Shown: positions 33,956-43,527, counted from the stretch's first letter. The stretch: 64,000 nt of DNA from Defluviitaleaceae bacterium (GCA_009781725.1 WQVF01000012.1:1-64000); one strand, 5' to 3'. Program-made: numbers and translations. Notes: generated from the sequence alone by a model not told the origin.

Positions 33956-34396
33956 CTACACCAATACTGCCTTAATCTCATCAGGCAGACTTTTTTTATC
34001 CCAATTTACACTAATAGTAAAACTCACATCGTCCAATTTTGCTATAGACTCAAGCCTTGCTTGCAATTTTAGCAGGCTTTCTATGTCCACTGATTCAATT
34101 ATATTGTTAATCCCGTCTACATAAATATGCTGGATATCGCTGTTTTGGGAGATTATCCCCAATAGAAATCCGGTGAATTCCCGGTGATTATAGAAGAAGC
34201 CTTTTCCTGTTTCCACGAATCTTATGTCTCTGTGTACGTCATGGATATGACGTTTGTCATCGTCGATAAATACTAGGTGCCCATCTGTTGTTTTGGCTTC
34301 GTTATTGGCCATGTCAATTAGCTTGCGAGTCTTGCCCTCGCCTTTTAATCCTGCCATAAACCATACCTTTGCTTTGCGTTCAGTCATTAACTCCAT
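33956..34396 (-). CDS. Small P-loop ATP-binding protein
   Basis: 146 residues. A Walker A motif, MAGLKGEGKTRKLIDMANN, is near the N-terminus and IYVDGINNII could be the Walker B strand. The rest (KLQARLESIAKLDDVSFTIS) ends in a beta strand. Such small ATPases of the twitching-motility or thymidine-kinase-like fold are widespread in Clostridia and uncharacterised. GGGAGGCGGAAG precedes the ATG. It diverges from smc. Confidence 0.65.
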   Translation of the reverse strand: MELMTERKAKVWFMAGLKGEGKTRKLIDMANNEAKTTDGHLVFIDDDKRHIHDVHRDIRFVETGKGFFYNHREFTGFLLGIISQNSDIQHIYVDGINNIIESVDIESLLKLQARLESIAKLDDVSFTISVNWDKKSLPDEIKAVLV

Positions 34397-34501
34397 ATGC
34401 TTCCGCCTCCCTTTTCATTATTACTATTGCTTTGCTGTGTCCATTATAGCATAATCTTCTGTGCACTGTAAAAACAGAGAAATAAAAATTAGGGGAAAAA
34501 T

Positions 34502-37500
34502 ATGCACCTTAAGAAACTTGAACTTGCTGGTTTTAAATCCTTCGCTGACCGTACACAGCTTACCCTCGGTACCGGTCTCAACGCCGTTGTTGGCCCAAAC
34601 GGCAGCGGTAAATCCAATATATCCGACGCCCTTCGCTGGGTTCTTGGAGAGCAAAGTGCTAAGCAGCTCCGTGGGGGCAAAATGGAAGATATCATTTTCG
34701 CAGGCACGGCCCACCGCAAGCCCCTCGGGTTTGCGGAGATTGTTATGCGCCTGGATAACGGGGATAAAGCCCTGCCTGTAGACTTTCCCGAAGTTACTGT
34801 GGCCCGCCGGGTATATCGTTCCGGAGAGAGCGAGTATTCTATTAACTCCACCCCCTGCCGCCTTAAGGATATCCAGATGCTTTTCATGGATACGGGGATT
34901 GGCCGGGATGGGTACTCTATTATCGGCCAAGGCCGGATTGACGAAATCCTAAGCCTGCGCTCAGAAGACCGCCGCCTGGTTTTCGAAGAAGCCGCAGGGA
35001 TAAGCAAGTACAAGGCCCGCCGCAACGAGGCCCTTACAAAACTGGAACGGGAGCGTCAAAACCGCGCCCGGGTAGATGATATTATCTTCGAATTGGAGGA
35101 GCAAATCCCCCCTCTTGAAATCCAAGCGGAAGAAGCCAATCGCTTTATGGATATGCGGGAGCGGTATAAGCAGCTTCATATTAATCTTTTCCTATTAGAA
35201 GCCCAAAAAATCGAAATAGAGCTGGAAAAAACAGGGGAATCCCTTGCATTAATACTGGCTCAAACCCGTGACGGTGAGTCCAGGCTGCTTAATACCCGCC
35301 AACTAGGGGAAGAACTAAGGGCAAAATCCATAGCGACAGATGTCCGTTACAGGCAGGCAAATGAGAACCAACTGGAAACCGTAACATCTATTGAGAAAAC
35401 CGAAAGCGAGTGTAAGCTGTTAGAAAGCCAAATAGCCCAGTATATCCAAGACCATAATCGTATAAATGCGGAAATAGAAAAACGCAGGCTAACCGCCGAC
35501 GAAAAATCCACAGAGAAATCCGACCAGGAAGCTCTACTTGCCCAAACCCAAGCTGATTTGGATAGGCTCAATGGAGAACTGGCCGCTCAGGAAGATAAGA
35601 CCTCACAACTTGAGGGTGCACAAGAAGAAAGCGCGCAAATAATAGAAGCCCATAATCAGGCCATTCTCAAGGAAATAAATGCGGTGGCCGAGTTCAAATC
35701 CCAAGTCCTAGACGCGGAAAACCGCTACCAACGCCTGGAGGAAGATAAAGAGCAGCTCAACATAGAGATAACCAACCATGAGGTAAAGTTGGCTGACCAG
35801 CAAGAAGTTTGCAAAGCAGCCGAGGAACAGGCCAAAGCCGCCACCGCCGAAGCCGCAAAACTGGTGGAAAGAGCAGAAGCCTATAAGACAGCCTACTCCC
35901 GCCTACAAACCGAAGCCCATGACTTACACAAAGCTCAACGGGAGGCACAGGACAATCTCACTGCTGCCATAGCTCGCCAAAAGGCACTAGCAAGCCTGGA
36001 AGCCAACCGGGAAGGTTATTATCAAAGTGTCAAAGCAGTGCTGAGAAAAAAAGCCACAGATTCAAGCTTTTCGGGGATTTGCGGTGCTGTCAGTGAGTTA
36101 ATTGGGGTGCCTCAAGAGTACGAAACTGCAATAGAAATTGCACTGGGTGCCGCTGCACAAAATATCGTTACAGAAACAGAAGAAGACGCAAAGCTGGCTA
36201 TCCAATATCTTAAGCAAAGCAGGGAAGGACGGGCAACTTTTTTGCCCCTTACCGCTATCAAGGGGCGGAGAGTAGACCCATCCCGCCTAACATCAGAGCC
36301 AGGCTATATCGGCGTTGCCTCAGATTTATGCGAATACGAGGAAAAATACGCACAGGTTATAACTCAGGTGCTGGGTAATGCCATAATCGTAGACAACCTG
36401 GATAATGCAACAGCAATGCACAAAAAACAACGCTACACCAATAAAATCGTGACTTTAGGCGGGGAGCTACTAAGCCCTGGGGGGGCCATGACCGGCGGCT
36501 CAACTAACCGCAACACCTCAGGCATTGTAGGTCGAGGCCGCCAACTGGCAGAGCTTGATATCCGTGTCAAAAAACTAAAAAATGAATACGAGAACCTGAA
36601 ACAGCAGCATGAATCTCATACCCAAAAATACCAGGCCACAGAAGAAGCCTTCCATAGGGCAAGAGATGCCGCCGCAGAGCTTCAAATTGAAGGAAGAAAT
36701 ATGCAAGATAAGCTGTCTCAAGCTAAAGCCGCCCTTCATGGCCTGCACCAAGGGGCAATCGCATTAAACGATGAAAACGAAAGGCTTATGGCCCAACTAA
36801 TAGAGGGCAATAAGTCAGTAAGGGAAGCCTCAAGGGCACTTCTCGAGCAGGAAAACGCGGTAGTAAGTGCCCGCAATGCTCTTGCCGCCTACCAGGAGGA
36901 AATGACCCAAGCCCGTGAGTCCAGCCGGGAAGAAACCCAGGCTCTGATGGAGCTTCGCATAGAAATAAGTCGCCAGGAGGAATGGAAGACTCAAGCCCAG
37001 GCCAATATCACCAGGTTGGAAAGGGAGCTAAAAACCTATAACACAGAAATATCCCTACTGGAAGCAGAAATTGCCGGGACCATACAAAAAACTTGTCAAG
37101 CCGAAGAGAATAAGGAGCAAGTTGGAAAGTCCTTAACTAATCTAAAAAATCATCTGGAGGAAGTTCGGACAGAGCTAACCAATGCCGAAGCACAAAAGGC
37201 CGAACTTGATGCGGCAATTGCCCAAGCGGAAACTGACGAGCGCACCCATACAGATGAGGCCGCAAATCTAGCCCGTGAAACGACCCGCCTGGAAATGCGG
37301 AAAGAGCAGCTAGACCAAAACAGCCATAGAATCCACAACGAAATATGGGAAGAATATCAATTGACTCACCAGCAGGCCCAAGCCTATAAGCAATCAGACC
37401 AAAGCGAGACCGCAATGCGCCGGGAAAGCCAGTCCCTCAAGTCAGAGCTTAGCACCATGACCGATGTAAACCTAGGCGCGGTTGAAGCTTACAAGCAGCT

Positions 37501-38059
37501 CAAAACCCGTTTCGACTTCTTATCTACACAGCGTGATGATATACTAGGGGCAGAAGAAAGCCTTAATGAGTTGATAGCCAGCCTGACCGCCCAAATGGAG
37601 ACACAGTTTGCCCAGCAGTTCGCTTTGATAGCAGACCATTTTCAAGAAGTGTTCAAGGAAATGTTTGGTGGTGGCAATGCGTCCCTTAAGCTGCAAAACA
37701 CAGAAAATGTACTGGAGTCCGGCATAGAAATCACAGCCCAGCCCCCAGGCAAGTCTTTGCAAAACATGATGTTACTATCCGGTGGGGAACGTGCACTGAC
37801 TGCCATAGCTCTGCTCTTCGCAATACTGCGCCTTAAGCCCTCACCTTTCTGTGTGCTGGACGAAATAGAATCCGCTTTGGATGACGCCAATGTATCCCGA
37901 TTTGCCAAATTCTTAAAGGAATACGCAAAGGGGACTCAGTTTATAGCGATAACCCATCGTAAAGGCACCATGGAGGCCGCAGATAATCTCTATGGGGTCA
38001 CCATGGAGGAGCAAGGTGTCTCTAAACTTGTGAGTGTAAGGCTTACGGATGAAGGATAA
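34502..38059 (+). CDS. smc: Chromosome segregation protein SMC
   Basis: 1185 residues. The ATPase of the condensin complex that organises and segregates the chromosome. The N-terminal head has GPNGSGKSNISDALRWVLGE; two long coiled coils flank a hinge at about 515-640 (ICGAVSELIGVPQEYETAIE, GGELLSPGGAMTGGS); the C-terminal head has LLSGGERALTAIALLFAILR and PFCVLDEIESALDDANV. The usual partners rnc upstream and ftsY downstream are absent; the flanks are a P-loop protein and a glycosidase-like gene. Confidence 0.97.
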   Translation: MHLKKLELAGFKSFADRTQLTLGTGLNAVVGPNGSGKSNISDALRWVLGEQSAKQLRGGKMEDIIFAGTAHRKPLGFAEIVMRLDNGDKALPVDFPEVTVARRVYRSGESEYSINSTPCRLKDIQMLFMDTGIGRDGYSIIGQGRIDEILSLRSEDRRLVFEEAAGISKYKARRNEALTKLERERQNRARVDDIIFELEEQIPPLEIQAEEANRFMDMRERYKQLHINLFLLEAQKIEIELEKTGESLALILAQTRDGESRLLNTRQLGEELRAKSIATDVRYRQANENQLETVTSIEKTESECKLLESQIAQYIQDHNRINAEIEKRRLTADEKSTEKSDQEALLAQTQADLDRLNGELAAQEDKTSQLEGAQEESAQIIEAHNQAILKEINAVAEFKSQVLDAENRYQRLEEDKEQLNIEITNHEVKLADQQEVCKAAEEQAKAATAEAAKLVERAEAYKTAYSRLQTEAHDLHKAQREAQDNLTAAIARQKALASLEANREGYYQSVKAVLRKKATDSSFSGICGAVSELIGVPQEYETAIEIALGAAAQNIVTETEEDAKLAIQYLKQSREGRATFLPLTAIKGRRVDPSRLTSEPGYIGVASDLCEYEEKYAQVITQVLGNAIIVDNLDNATAMHKKQRYTNKIVTLGGELLSPGGAMTGGSTNRNTSGIVGRGRQLAELDIRVKKLKNEYENLKQQHESHTQKYQATEEAFHRARDAAAELQIEGRNMQDKLSQAKAALHGLHQGAIALNDENERLMAQLIEGNKSVREASRALLEQENAVVSARNALAAYQEEMTQARESSREETQALMELRIEISRQEEWKTQAQANITRLERELKTYNTEISLLEAEIAGTIQKTCQAEENKEQVGKSLTNLKNHLEEVRTELTNAEAQKAELDAAIAQAETDERTHTDEAANLARETTRLEMRKEQLDQNSHRIHNEIWEEYQLTHQQAQAYKQSDQSETAMRRESQSLKSELSTMTDVNLGAVEAYKQLKTRFDFLSTQRDDILGAEESLNELIASLTAQMETQFAQQFALIADHFQEVFKEMFGGGNASLKLQNTENVLESGIEITAQPPGKSLQNMMLLSGGERALTAIALLFAILRLKPSPFCVLDEIESALDDANVSRFAKFLKEYAKGTQFIAITHRKGTMEAADNLYGVTMEEQGVSKLVSVRLTDEG

Positions 38060-38139
38060 TGGCTTTACTCGGTTTTGTCATTTTGGGCAAAGCCGCTCTA
38101 TATGTGCAGATAAATTCATGCAGAAAGAAGGGATTGAAA

Positions 38140-40113
38140 ATGAAATTATTATCACCACGTCAAGTCCACCTGGATTTCCACACATCGGGCTATATACATG
38201 GCATTGGTGGGGACTTTGACTCGGAGGCATTCGCAAAGACATTTCAGGAGGCCTCGGTAAGCTCCGTTACGGTATTCGGCCGCTGTCATCACGGGTACCT
38301 GTACTATCAATCTGAGGCTCACCCAGAGATTATGCATCCTTATTTGGAGCGCAAAAACCTGATGCTTGAGCAAATTGATGCCCTTCATGCAGTGGGGATA
38401 CGCGCTCCTGTGTACACAACTATTCAGTGGGACAGATACAATGCTGAGCTTCATCCTGAATGGCTGATTCGTAACGAAAAAGGTGAGCATGAGGGCGGCC
38501 CATTCACAGAGCCGGGATTTTATCAATCACTGTGCGTAAACACCGGGTACTGGGATTTCCTTGAAGCACATATGCGGGAGCTGTTAACCTTGCTTAAGGG
38601 CAAGACAGACGGGTTTTTCTTTGATATTACGGGCATACGCCCTTGTGTATGCGCAGCCTGTTTAGGCATGATGCGCAAGCGTGGCATTGATGCAAAGGAC
38701 CCTGTTGCTCTTCGCAACTTTGCTAAAGAAAGCATCGACAATTTCAAAGGGCGTATGACAGCTCTTGTACGGGAATATAGCAAAGATTGTACGGTTTTCT
38801 ATAACGCAGGGCATATCGGCCCCTGTACCAAGGCAAGTGTTGACAGCTATTCTCATTTCGAATTAGAAAGCTTGCCTTCCGGTGCTTGGGGTTATCTGCA
38901 TTTCCCTCTGACCGCAAGGTATGCACGTACCTTGGGCAAGGATTATATGGGGATGAACGGGAAATTCCACACTGAGTGGGGTGATTTCCATTCTCTTAAA
39001 AATCTTGCAGCTTTGGAATTTGAAGTATTTCGTATGCTGAGCTTTGGCGCAGCGGCGTCCATTGGTGACCAGCTTGAGCCAAGAGGCATACTTAATCCTG
39101 CCACATATAATCTAATCGGCAAGGTATATAAACGGGTTGCCCAGTGCGAAGAATGGGCGCGGCCTTCTGTCAATGTCGCGGAAGCGGCGGTTATTACTTC
39201 GGAGCCGTCGAATGGGGAGTTCAGTCTCCCGGAAAGCATGATGGGTGCCGCTCAAATGCTGGAAGAGCTGGCCTTGCAATTTGATATTATCGCCCCAGAG
39301 GCTGACCTTTCTGGCTATAAGCTGGTGATATTGCCTGAGGACTTGGTAGCAGACGCGAGCTTACAAAGCCGCTTGGATGCCTATACAGCAGCAGGGGGAG
39401 CAATTATTGCGTGTGCAAAAGGCGGCATGGATGCACAGGGTAACTACCCAGCTTGCTTTGGCGCGGCATCCCTTGAGGAAAATGAGAACTATCCTGATTT
39501 CGTAATAGCAGAGGGTTTGCTGACAAAAGATTTGGAAAGCGGAAACGAATATGTAATCTATAAGCAAGGGCAGCGTATAGCTCCCAAAGGTGCCAAAACA
39601 ATATTGGAAGCTCGTGGGCCGTATTTCCCAAGAAAGGGTGATAAATTCTGCTCCCACAGATACACCCCTTCTGCAAAAGGAGAAAAATATCCGGCGGCAC
39701 TTCAAAACGGCAATGTAATCCTTTTCGCTCATCCTCTATTTGAGCAATACCGCCACAACGCGCCCCACTGGTGTAAGCAATTGATGGACAATGCAATCTC
39801 ACTGCTGCTGCCCAAGCGGATGGTAAAGCATGATGGCCCGTCCTTTATAAGTGTTAATTTGCTTGGGCAGCCCGAGCATAAGCGAGTCAACGCCCATGTG
39901 CTCTCATATGTGCCCCAACGCAAATCTGCAGCCATAGATATTATCGAAGAGCGGATTAAATTACGGAATGTAAGGTTTGAGTTCAACCTCCCAGGTAAGG
40001 TGATTAAACAAGCGCGGATGGTTCCGGAAGGTGTGTCTTTGGCCATTGAGGGTAATGCCGTTATTGTGCCTGAAATAGACGGGTATGGGATTGTGGAGCT
40101 GGTGTGGGAATAA
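38140..40113 (+). CDS. Glycoside-hydrolase-like protein (GHL6 type with trimerisation-like domain)
   Basis: 657 residues from the ATG at 38140 after AGAAGGGA; a frame start at 38059 overlaps the smc stop (TAATG) and would add 27 residues. The N-terminal part resembles the hypothetical glycosyl hydrolase 6 family (VHLDFHTSGYIHGIGGDFDS, WLIRNEKGEHEGGPFTEPGF, DGFFFDITGIRPCVCAAC), a TIM barrel related to alpha-fucosidases and beta-galactosidases. A flavodoxin-like domain like the beta-galactosidase trimerisation domain follows at about 365-560 (YKLVILPEDLVADASLQSRL). Substrate unknown. No signal peptide, so it is probably cytoplasmic. Confidence 0.75.
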   Translation: MKLLSPRQVHLDFHTSGYIHGIGGDFDSEAFAKTFQEASVSSVTVFGRCHHGYLYYQSEAHPEIMHPYLERKNLMLEQIDALHAVGIRAPVYTTIQWDRYNAELHPEWLIRNEKGEHEGGPFTEPGFYQSLCVNTGYWDFLEAHMRELLTLLKGKTDGFFFDITGIRPCVCAACLGMMRKRGIDAKDPVALRNFAKESIDNFKGRMTALVREYSKDCTVFYNAGHIGPCTKASVDSYSHFELESLPSGAWGYLHFPLTARYARTLGKDYMGMNGKFHTEWGDFHSLKNLAALEFEVFRMLSFGAAASIGDQLEPRGILNPATYNLIGKVYKRVAQCEEWARPSVNVAEAAVITSEPSNGEFSLPESMMGAAQMLEELALQFDIIAPEADLSGYKLVILPEDLVADASLQSRLDAYTAAGGAIIACAKGGMDAQGNYPACFGAASLEENENYPDFVIAEGLLTKDLESGNEYVIYKQGQRIAPKGAKTILEARGPYFPRKGDKFCSHRYTPSAKGEKYPAALQNGNVILFAHPLFEQYRHNAPHWCKQLMDNAISLLLPKRMVKHDGPSFISVNLLGQPEHKRVNAHVLSYVPQRKSAAIDIIEERIKLRNVRFEFNLPGKVIKQARMVPEGVSLAIEGNAVIVPEIDGYGIVELVWE

Positions 40114-40166
40114 TTATCCTGTAGCCCTCGTATATAGAAGAAAAGCGATTACAACAGGAGGATTCC

Positions 40167-41387
40167 ATGCCAGACAAATTACAAATCCTACAACGCCTGC
40201 AAGCAGGTGAGATTACTGCCGAAGAAGCCCTTGCCTTTATGAATCAAGGTCAGGAAGCTCCGCCCTCAGTAGGTAGCCAATCTGGTCCAGTTGACCACAA
40301 GCAATCAAATCCCAACAGGCCGCCTCATTCTCATAGCGGAACCCATTCTCAAGACACCCAGGGCCACCACGAGTATGATTACGACCATCGCCGGGAATCT
40401 GGTTGGACAGATGGGTTATTTAGCTGGGTTGGAGATGTGGTGGAGACCGTTACTGACAGTATCCGGGACATGGATATTGATGTTAATATCTCCGATTTCT
40501 TTGGAGGCAATTTCAGTCATAACAAAAACACGGTCCGTTTTGACTCTGGACCGGTACTCCAGGGGCTTACACAACTGGAGCTTCACGGGAAGAACGAAAA
40601 AATAGAAATCTTTGGCTATGACGGTGACATTGTACAAATCCAATGCGCATACGATGCCAGATATCCCGATGCCCATGTTCATTTTTCTGATGAAAACGGT
40701 GTTGTCTCCTTGCTGTTTAATGAAAAAGAGTTTCGCTCGGTGCAGGTGCTTTGCCGGGTACCCCAGGCGCATATAAAGCAGCTAATCGCCGCTACTAAAA
40801 ATGCCAAAATCCATATCGCAAATATAACGGCAGGGGATATTGAGCTTACCAACAAAAACGACCCCATCCATATAGAAGAAATAAAATGCGATAAGCTGGT
40901 CGCCCATACCAAAAACGGAGGTATAAAGGCAAGGGCAATAACCGGTGGCGACATCCACCTGGAAACCACCAATTCCAAGATTACAGCAGAGGATATCCAC
41001 GCTCATAATCTTTCACTTATAACCACTAACTCCGGTATAAAAACAGCCGCCCTTGACGCCGTCCATTTGCGGATGAAGACTACCAACACCGGCATAAAAC
41101 TGGAGGACACTCTCATTGGCTGCAATAATCTGTTCTGGGATGGAGAGCGCAGCATCGAGGCTTATACCACCAATGGCGGGGTAAGATTCCTTGTGCCTGA
41201 GGGAATTGGATTCCACGTTGAGGCAGAGACTTCCGGCGGCAGGGTGACCTGCGAAATGCCACTTTATGGCGCAGTAGGGGATAGAACCTATGTAAAAGGC
41301 GAGAGCATGAATTACGCCACATCAGGACGGCGGCTTAATGTACGGCTAAGGACCACCAATTCCTCTATAAAGATTCGTGGTATGTAG
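40167..41387 (+). CDS. DUF4097 (YvlB/LiaG-like) protein
   Basis: 406 residues. A SHOCT-like N-terminus (LQILQRLQAGEITAEEALAF) is followed by a histidine-rich linker (residues 35-75) and a repetitive beta-helix-like region from about 125 to the end, with repeats such as HLETTNSKITAEDIHAHNLS and LRMKTTNTGIKLEDTLIGCN. Families with this build (YvlB) are linked to envelope-stress modules, but no LiaRS or phage-shock gene is adjacent. It lies between the GH-like and MazG-like genes with an AGGAGG site. Confidence 0.8.
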   Translation: MPDKLQILQRLQAGEITAEEALAFMNQGQEAPPSVGSQSGPVDHKQSNPNRPPHSHSGTHSQDTQGHHEYDYDHRRESGWTDGLFSWVGDVVETVTDSIRDMDIDVNISDFFGGNFSHNKNTVRFDSGPVLQGLTQLELHGKNEKIEIFGYDGDIVQIQCAYDARYPDAHVHFSDENGVVSLLFNEKEFRSVQVLCRVPQAHIKQLIAATKNAKIHIANITAGDIELTNKNDPIHIEEIKCDKLVAHTKNGGIKARAITGGDIHLETTNSKITAEDIHAHNLSLITTNSGIKTAALDAVHLRMKTTNTGIKLEDTLIGCNNLFWDGERSIEAYTTNGGVRFLVPEGIGFHVEAETSGGRVTCEMPLYGAVGDRTYVKGESMNYATSGRRLNVRLRTTNSSIKIRGM

Positions 41388-41409
41388 GTGATTAACAGGA
41401 GGCAACAGC

Positions 41410-41721
41410 TTGAGCATAAACAGCATGGCGAAGGATGTAGTTGAAAAATACGCCTTGGAATGCCCGGTAGAAGCACGATTTATCGACTTGACCTCAGAGG
41501 TTGGAGAGTTGGGTAAGGAGTTACTCAAATCAAACAACTATGGAAAAGAAGCCTGTCACCCCACAGCCGCTATTGCTGATGAAATCGGGGATGTGCTTTT
41601 CTCCTTGGCCTGCATTGCCAATACTCTCAATATTGATATCGAAACCGCCATGAAGTTCAGTATTGAAAAATATCACCGACGATTTGCGGAAACGGGAGAT
41701 ATTGGCTCTCGAACTATTTGA
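41410..41721 (+). CDS. MazG-like nucleotide pyrophosphohydrolase (TTG start)
   Basis: 103 residues. The start is the TTG at 41410, seven bases after AGGAGG; the first in-frame ATG (41425) is too far from that site. Motifs DLTSEVGELGKELLKS and AIADEIGDVLFSLACIA give the metal-binding pairs of the all-alpha NTP pyrophosphatase fold. The C-terminus EKYHRRFAETGDIGS is the usual end of such proteins. The following brnT remnant overlaps its 3' end in another frame. Confidence 0.82.
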   Translation: MSINSMAKDVVEKYALECPVEARFIDLTSEVGELGKELLKSNNYGKEACHPTAAIADEIGDVLFSLACIANTLNIDIETAMKFSIEKYHRRFAETGDIGSRTI

Positions 41722-41899
41722 TGATGAGCACTCCGAAGATGAAGATAGATATATAATTATCGGTTTAAGCAGCAAGACAAGAGAGCTTATGGTGTGTCAA
41801 TGTTATAGAAATGGCAGCGATGTAATTAGAATAATCTCCGCAAGACGGGCAACAAAGAACGAAATCTCACTTTATGAGAGGAGATGGTCAAATGATTAG
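41654..41899 (+). pseudogene. brnT: brnT toxin remnant, 5' end missing
   Basis: The frame opens after a stop at 41651 and has no ATG with a ribosome binding site (a TTG at 41663 is the first start-like codon). From LELFDDEHSEDEDRYIIIG onward it matches BrnT ribonuclease toxins, including the C-terminal VIRIISARRATKNEISLYER. The N-terminal part of BrnT (F-x-W-D-x-x-K and the K-H-G-V-S-F-E-E-A region) is absent, and the remnant begins within the 3' end of the MazG-like gene. A deletion fusing mazG and brnT is the simplest reading. The intact brnA antitoxin overlaps its end. Confidence 0.7.
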
Positions 41900-42098
41900 G
41901 GAATTGACTGAAAAAGATTTTGAACGTTCTGTTAAGAATCCTCATTTGACTAAACTGATGACCAAGGTAGAGGTTGCCATTACAAAGGAGGATTGGGCTG
42001 TTTTTAACAAATATGCAAAAATAAACAACGTGCCGCCGGAACTAATTATGCGGAATGGTTTGTCTGATTGGGCAAAAGAATTGCGTGAAAGCGAATAA
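41892..42098 (+). CDS. brnA: BrnA-like antitoxin
   Basis: 68 residues from the ATG at 41892 after GAGGAGATGG. The C-terminal ribbon-helix-helix-like segment (EVAITKEDWAVFNKYAKINN, VPPELIMRNGLSDWAKEL) and the acidic N-terminus fit BrnA antitoxins, which bind BrnT and repress the operon. It overlaps the brnT remnant by 8 bases. With the toxin broken, it may persist as an orphan regulator. Confidence 0.65.
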   Translation: MIRELTEKDFERSVKNPHLTKLMTKVEVAITKEDWAVFNKYAKINNVPPELIMRNGLSDWAKELRESE

Positions 42099-42133
42099 AA
42101 ATGGGGCTGTCAGATGAATGACAGCCCCATTTT
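42097..42133. terminator. Bidirectional terminator
   Basis: AAAATGGGGCTGTCA pairs with TGACAGCCCCATTTT around GATGAA. It lies between convergent brnA and the aldo/keto reductase and serves both. Confidence 0.9.
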
Positions 42134-42143
42134 ATTGGTAAAA

Positions 42144-43283
42144 TCACCCTAGCAGGCTTGCGGCTTCGCTCATATTCTCGATAACGGTCACACCAAAGGG
42201 ACATCGGTTTTCGCAATGGCCGCATTCTGTACATGGAGTGCTTAAGGCTGTGGTGCTTTGGTAATGAGAGATTATGGATGGTGGTATATTTTCCTTATCA
42301 AGACGTGCGATGTCCAAATATTTCATTACGGATGCGACATCTATATTGGCCGGACAGGGCTGGCAATGGCCGCAATATACACAGTTTCCTTTAAAATCGT
42401 TGCGGACTCCCCTCAGGATATCCATATAATCCTTTTCTTCATCCGCTGCGCCCAGATACTTCATGGCATTTTGCACTTCGGCTATTGTCTGGCAGCCGGG
42501 AAGTACACTGCCCACCGCCGGTCTGTCTAGCGCGTACTGGATGCATTGGGAAGTGGTCATGGTCTTGCCATAAGGGGAATGCTCTGGTGAAAGCAGCTTG
42601 CCCCCGCAGAAGGCTTTCATAACGGTTATGCCTACATCTTGCTGGGTGCATAGTTTGTATAGCTCTGCTCGTCTTGGATCCAGTCCCCGGAAAAGTCCTG
42701 GGTCAAAGCCTTTTTCATAATGGTCAAATACATATGTCTCAGACGGTAGCATATCAAATACGGGATTTATGCTGAACATAACCATCTCCGGCAGGCCGGT
42801 TTGGATTGCTTTCATGGCAGTTTCTGGGTTGTGGGAGCTGAAGCCGATATGGTGTATGTCGCCGTTTTTCTTAAGTTGCTCTACATAGGTAGCAAAAGGT
42901 GTTTCGAATACGTCTTTATAGTCCTGTTCCGAGTCGATGTAAAACATCATGCCAAAGTCTATATAGCCGAAAATACGCAATAGCTCTTCGAAATACCGCT
43001 TAACAGTAGGTATGTCCCGGCTTATATCAAACTGCTTATTGGCAGCTGTTGAGCCTATGTGGCCTTGAATCATCACGTCTTTGCGCCGATTGCCTAAAGC
43101 TTTGCCTATAAACTCACGAACCTCGGTGCCGGGCATAAAGACATCGAAGATATTAACACCGTAATTGAGGGCTGCATCTATTGTTTCTTTTACTTGGGTG
43201 TATGGTTTGCTGTCTAAAAATTCACAGCCCAGACCGATTATGCTTACTTGTTTGCCGGTTTTGCCTAGCTCACGATATTTCAT
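42144..43283 (-). CDS. Aldo/keto reductase with C-terminal 4Fe-4S domain
   Basis: 379 residues. The TIM-barrel part covers about 1-285 (KYRELGKTGKQVSIIGLGCE, NYGVNIFDVFMPG, IDFGMMFYIDS, HHIGFSSHNPETAMKAIQTG). The C-terminus carries two ferredoxin-type clusters: CVYCGHCQPCP and CTECGHCENRCP. Such iron-sulfur reductases are common in anaerobes and use NAD(P)H or ferredoxin on unknown carbonyls. The classic catalytic tyrosine of aldo/keto reductases appears replaced near DVFMPG, as in other members of this subgroup. Confidence 0.85.
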   Translation of the reverse strand: MKYRELGKTGKQVSIIGLGCEFLDSKPYTQVKETIDAALNYGVNIFDVFMPGTEVREFIGKALGNRRKDVMIQGHIGSTAANKQFDISRDIPTVKRYFEELLRIFGYIDFGMMFYIDSEQDYKDVFETPFATYVEQLKKNGDIHHIGFSSHNPETAMKAIQTGLPEMVMFSINPVFDMLPSETYVFDHYEKGFDPGLFRGLDPRRAELYKLCTQQDVGITVMKAFCGGKLLSPEHSPYGKTMTTSQCIQYALDRPAVGSVLPGCQTIAEVQNAMKYLGAADEEKDYMDILRGVRNDFKGNCVYCGHCQPCPANIDVASVMKYLDIARLDKENIPPSIISHYQSTTALSTPCTECGHCENRCPFGVTVIENMSEAASLLG

Positions 43284-43334
43284 GAAATCCCTCTTCCCTT
43301 TTGTTTTTACAACAATATCCTACTTTGTCTGTAT

Positions 43335-43438
43335 TATAGCAGTTTCGAACACTGTGTGGAAAAGTCTTCGACGATTTCTACCAAAAAGCCGGCAGAAATC
43401 CTCTTGATTTTCCGCGCAACGTTGCCGAAACTGCTGTA
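43335..43438. mobile_element. 104-bp MITE-like fold-back element
   Basis: It begins TATAGCAGTTTCG and ends CGAAACTGCTGTA, with one mismatch in the 13-base terminal repeats. Inner blocks GGAAAA/TTTTCC and GATTTCT-CC/GG-AGAAATC pair as well, so the whole is one near-palindrome. The TATAG start recalls the 118-bp elements, but the interior is unrelated. Confidence 0.6.
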
Positions 43439-43452
43439 GCAAATAACATTTT

Positions 43453-43527
43453 CGTCATCCCGGCCTTGAGTCGGAATCCCACTAGTCACTCGATAAAACG
43501 GGGGAATCCCGCGTCAAGCGCGGGATG
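43453..43527. repeat. REP-like repeat (family A, copy 3)
   Basis: CGTCATCCCGG-CCTTGAG on the left and GAATCCCGCGTCAAGCGCGG-GATG on the right follow the family layout. The right half contains a perfect CCCGCG-TCAAG-CGCGGG hairpin. Confidence 0.65.

Noticed and set aside
38059-38139. Longer N-terminus of the glycosidase-like protein from the ATG overlapping the smc stop
   Set aside because: The ATG at 38140 has a ribosome binding site and begins the conserved domain; the extra 27 residues do not resemble the family.
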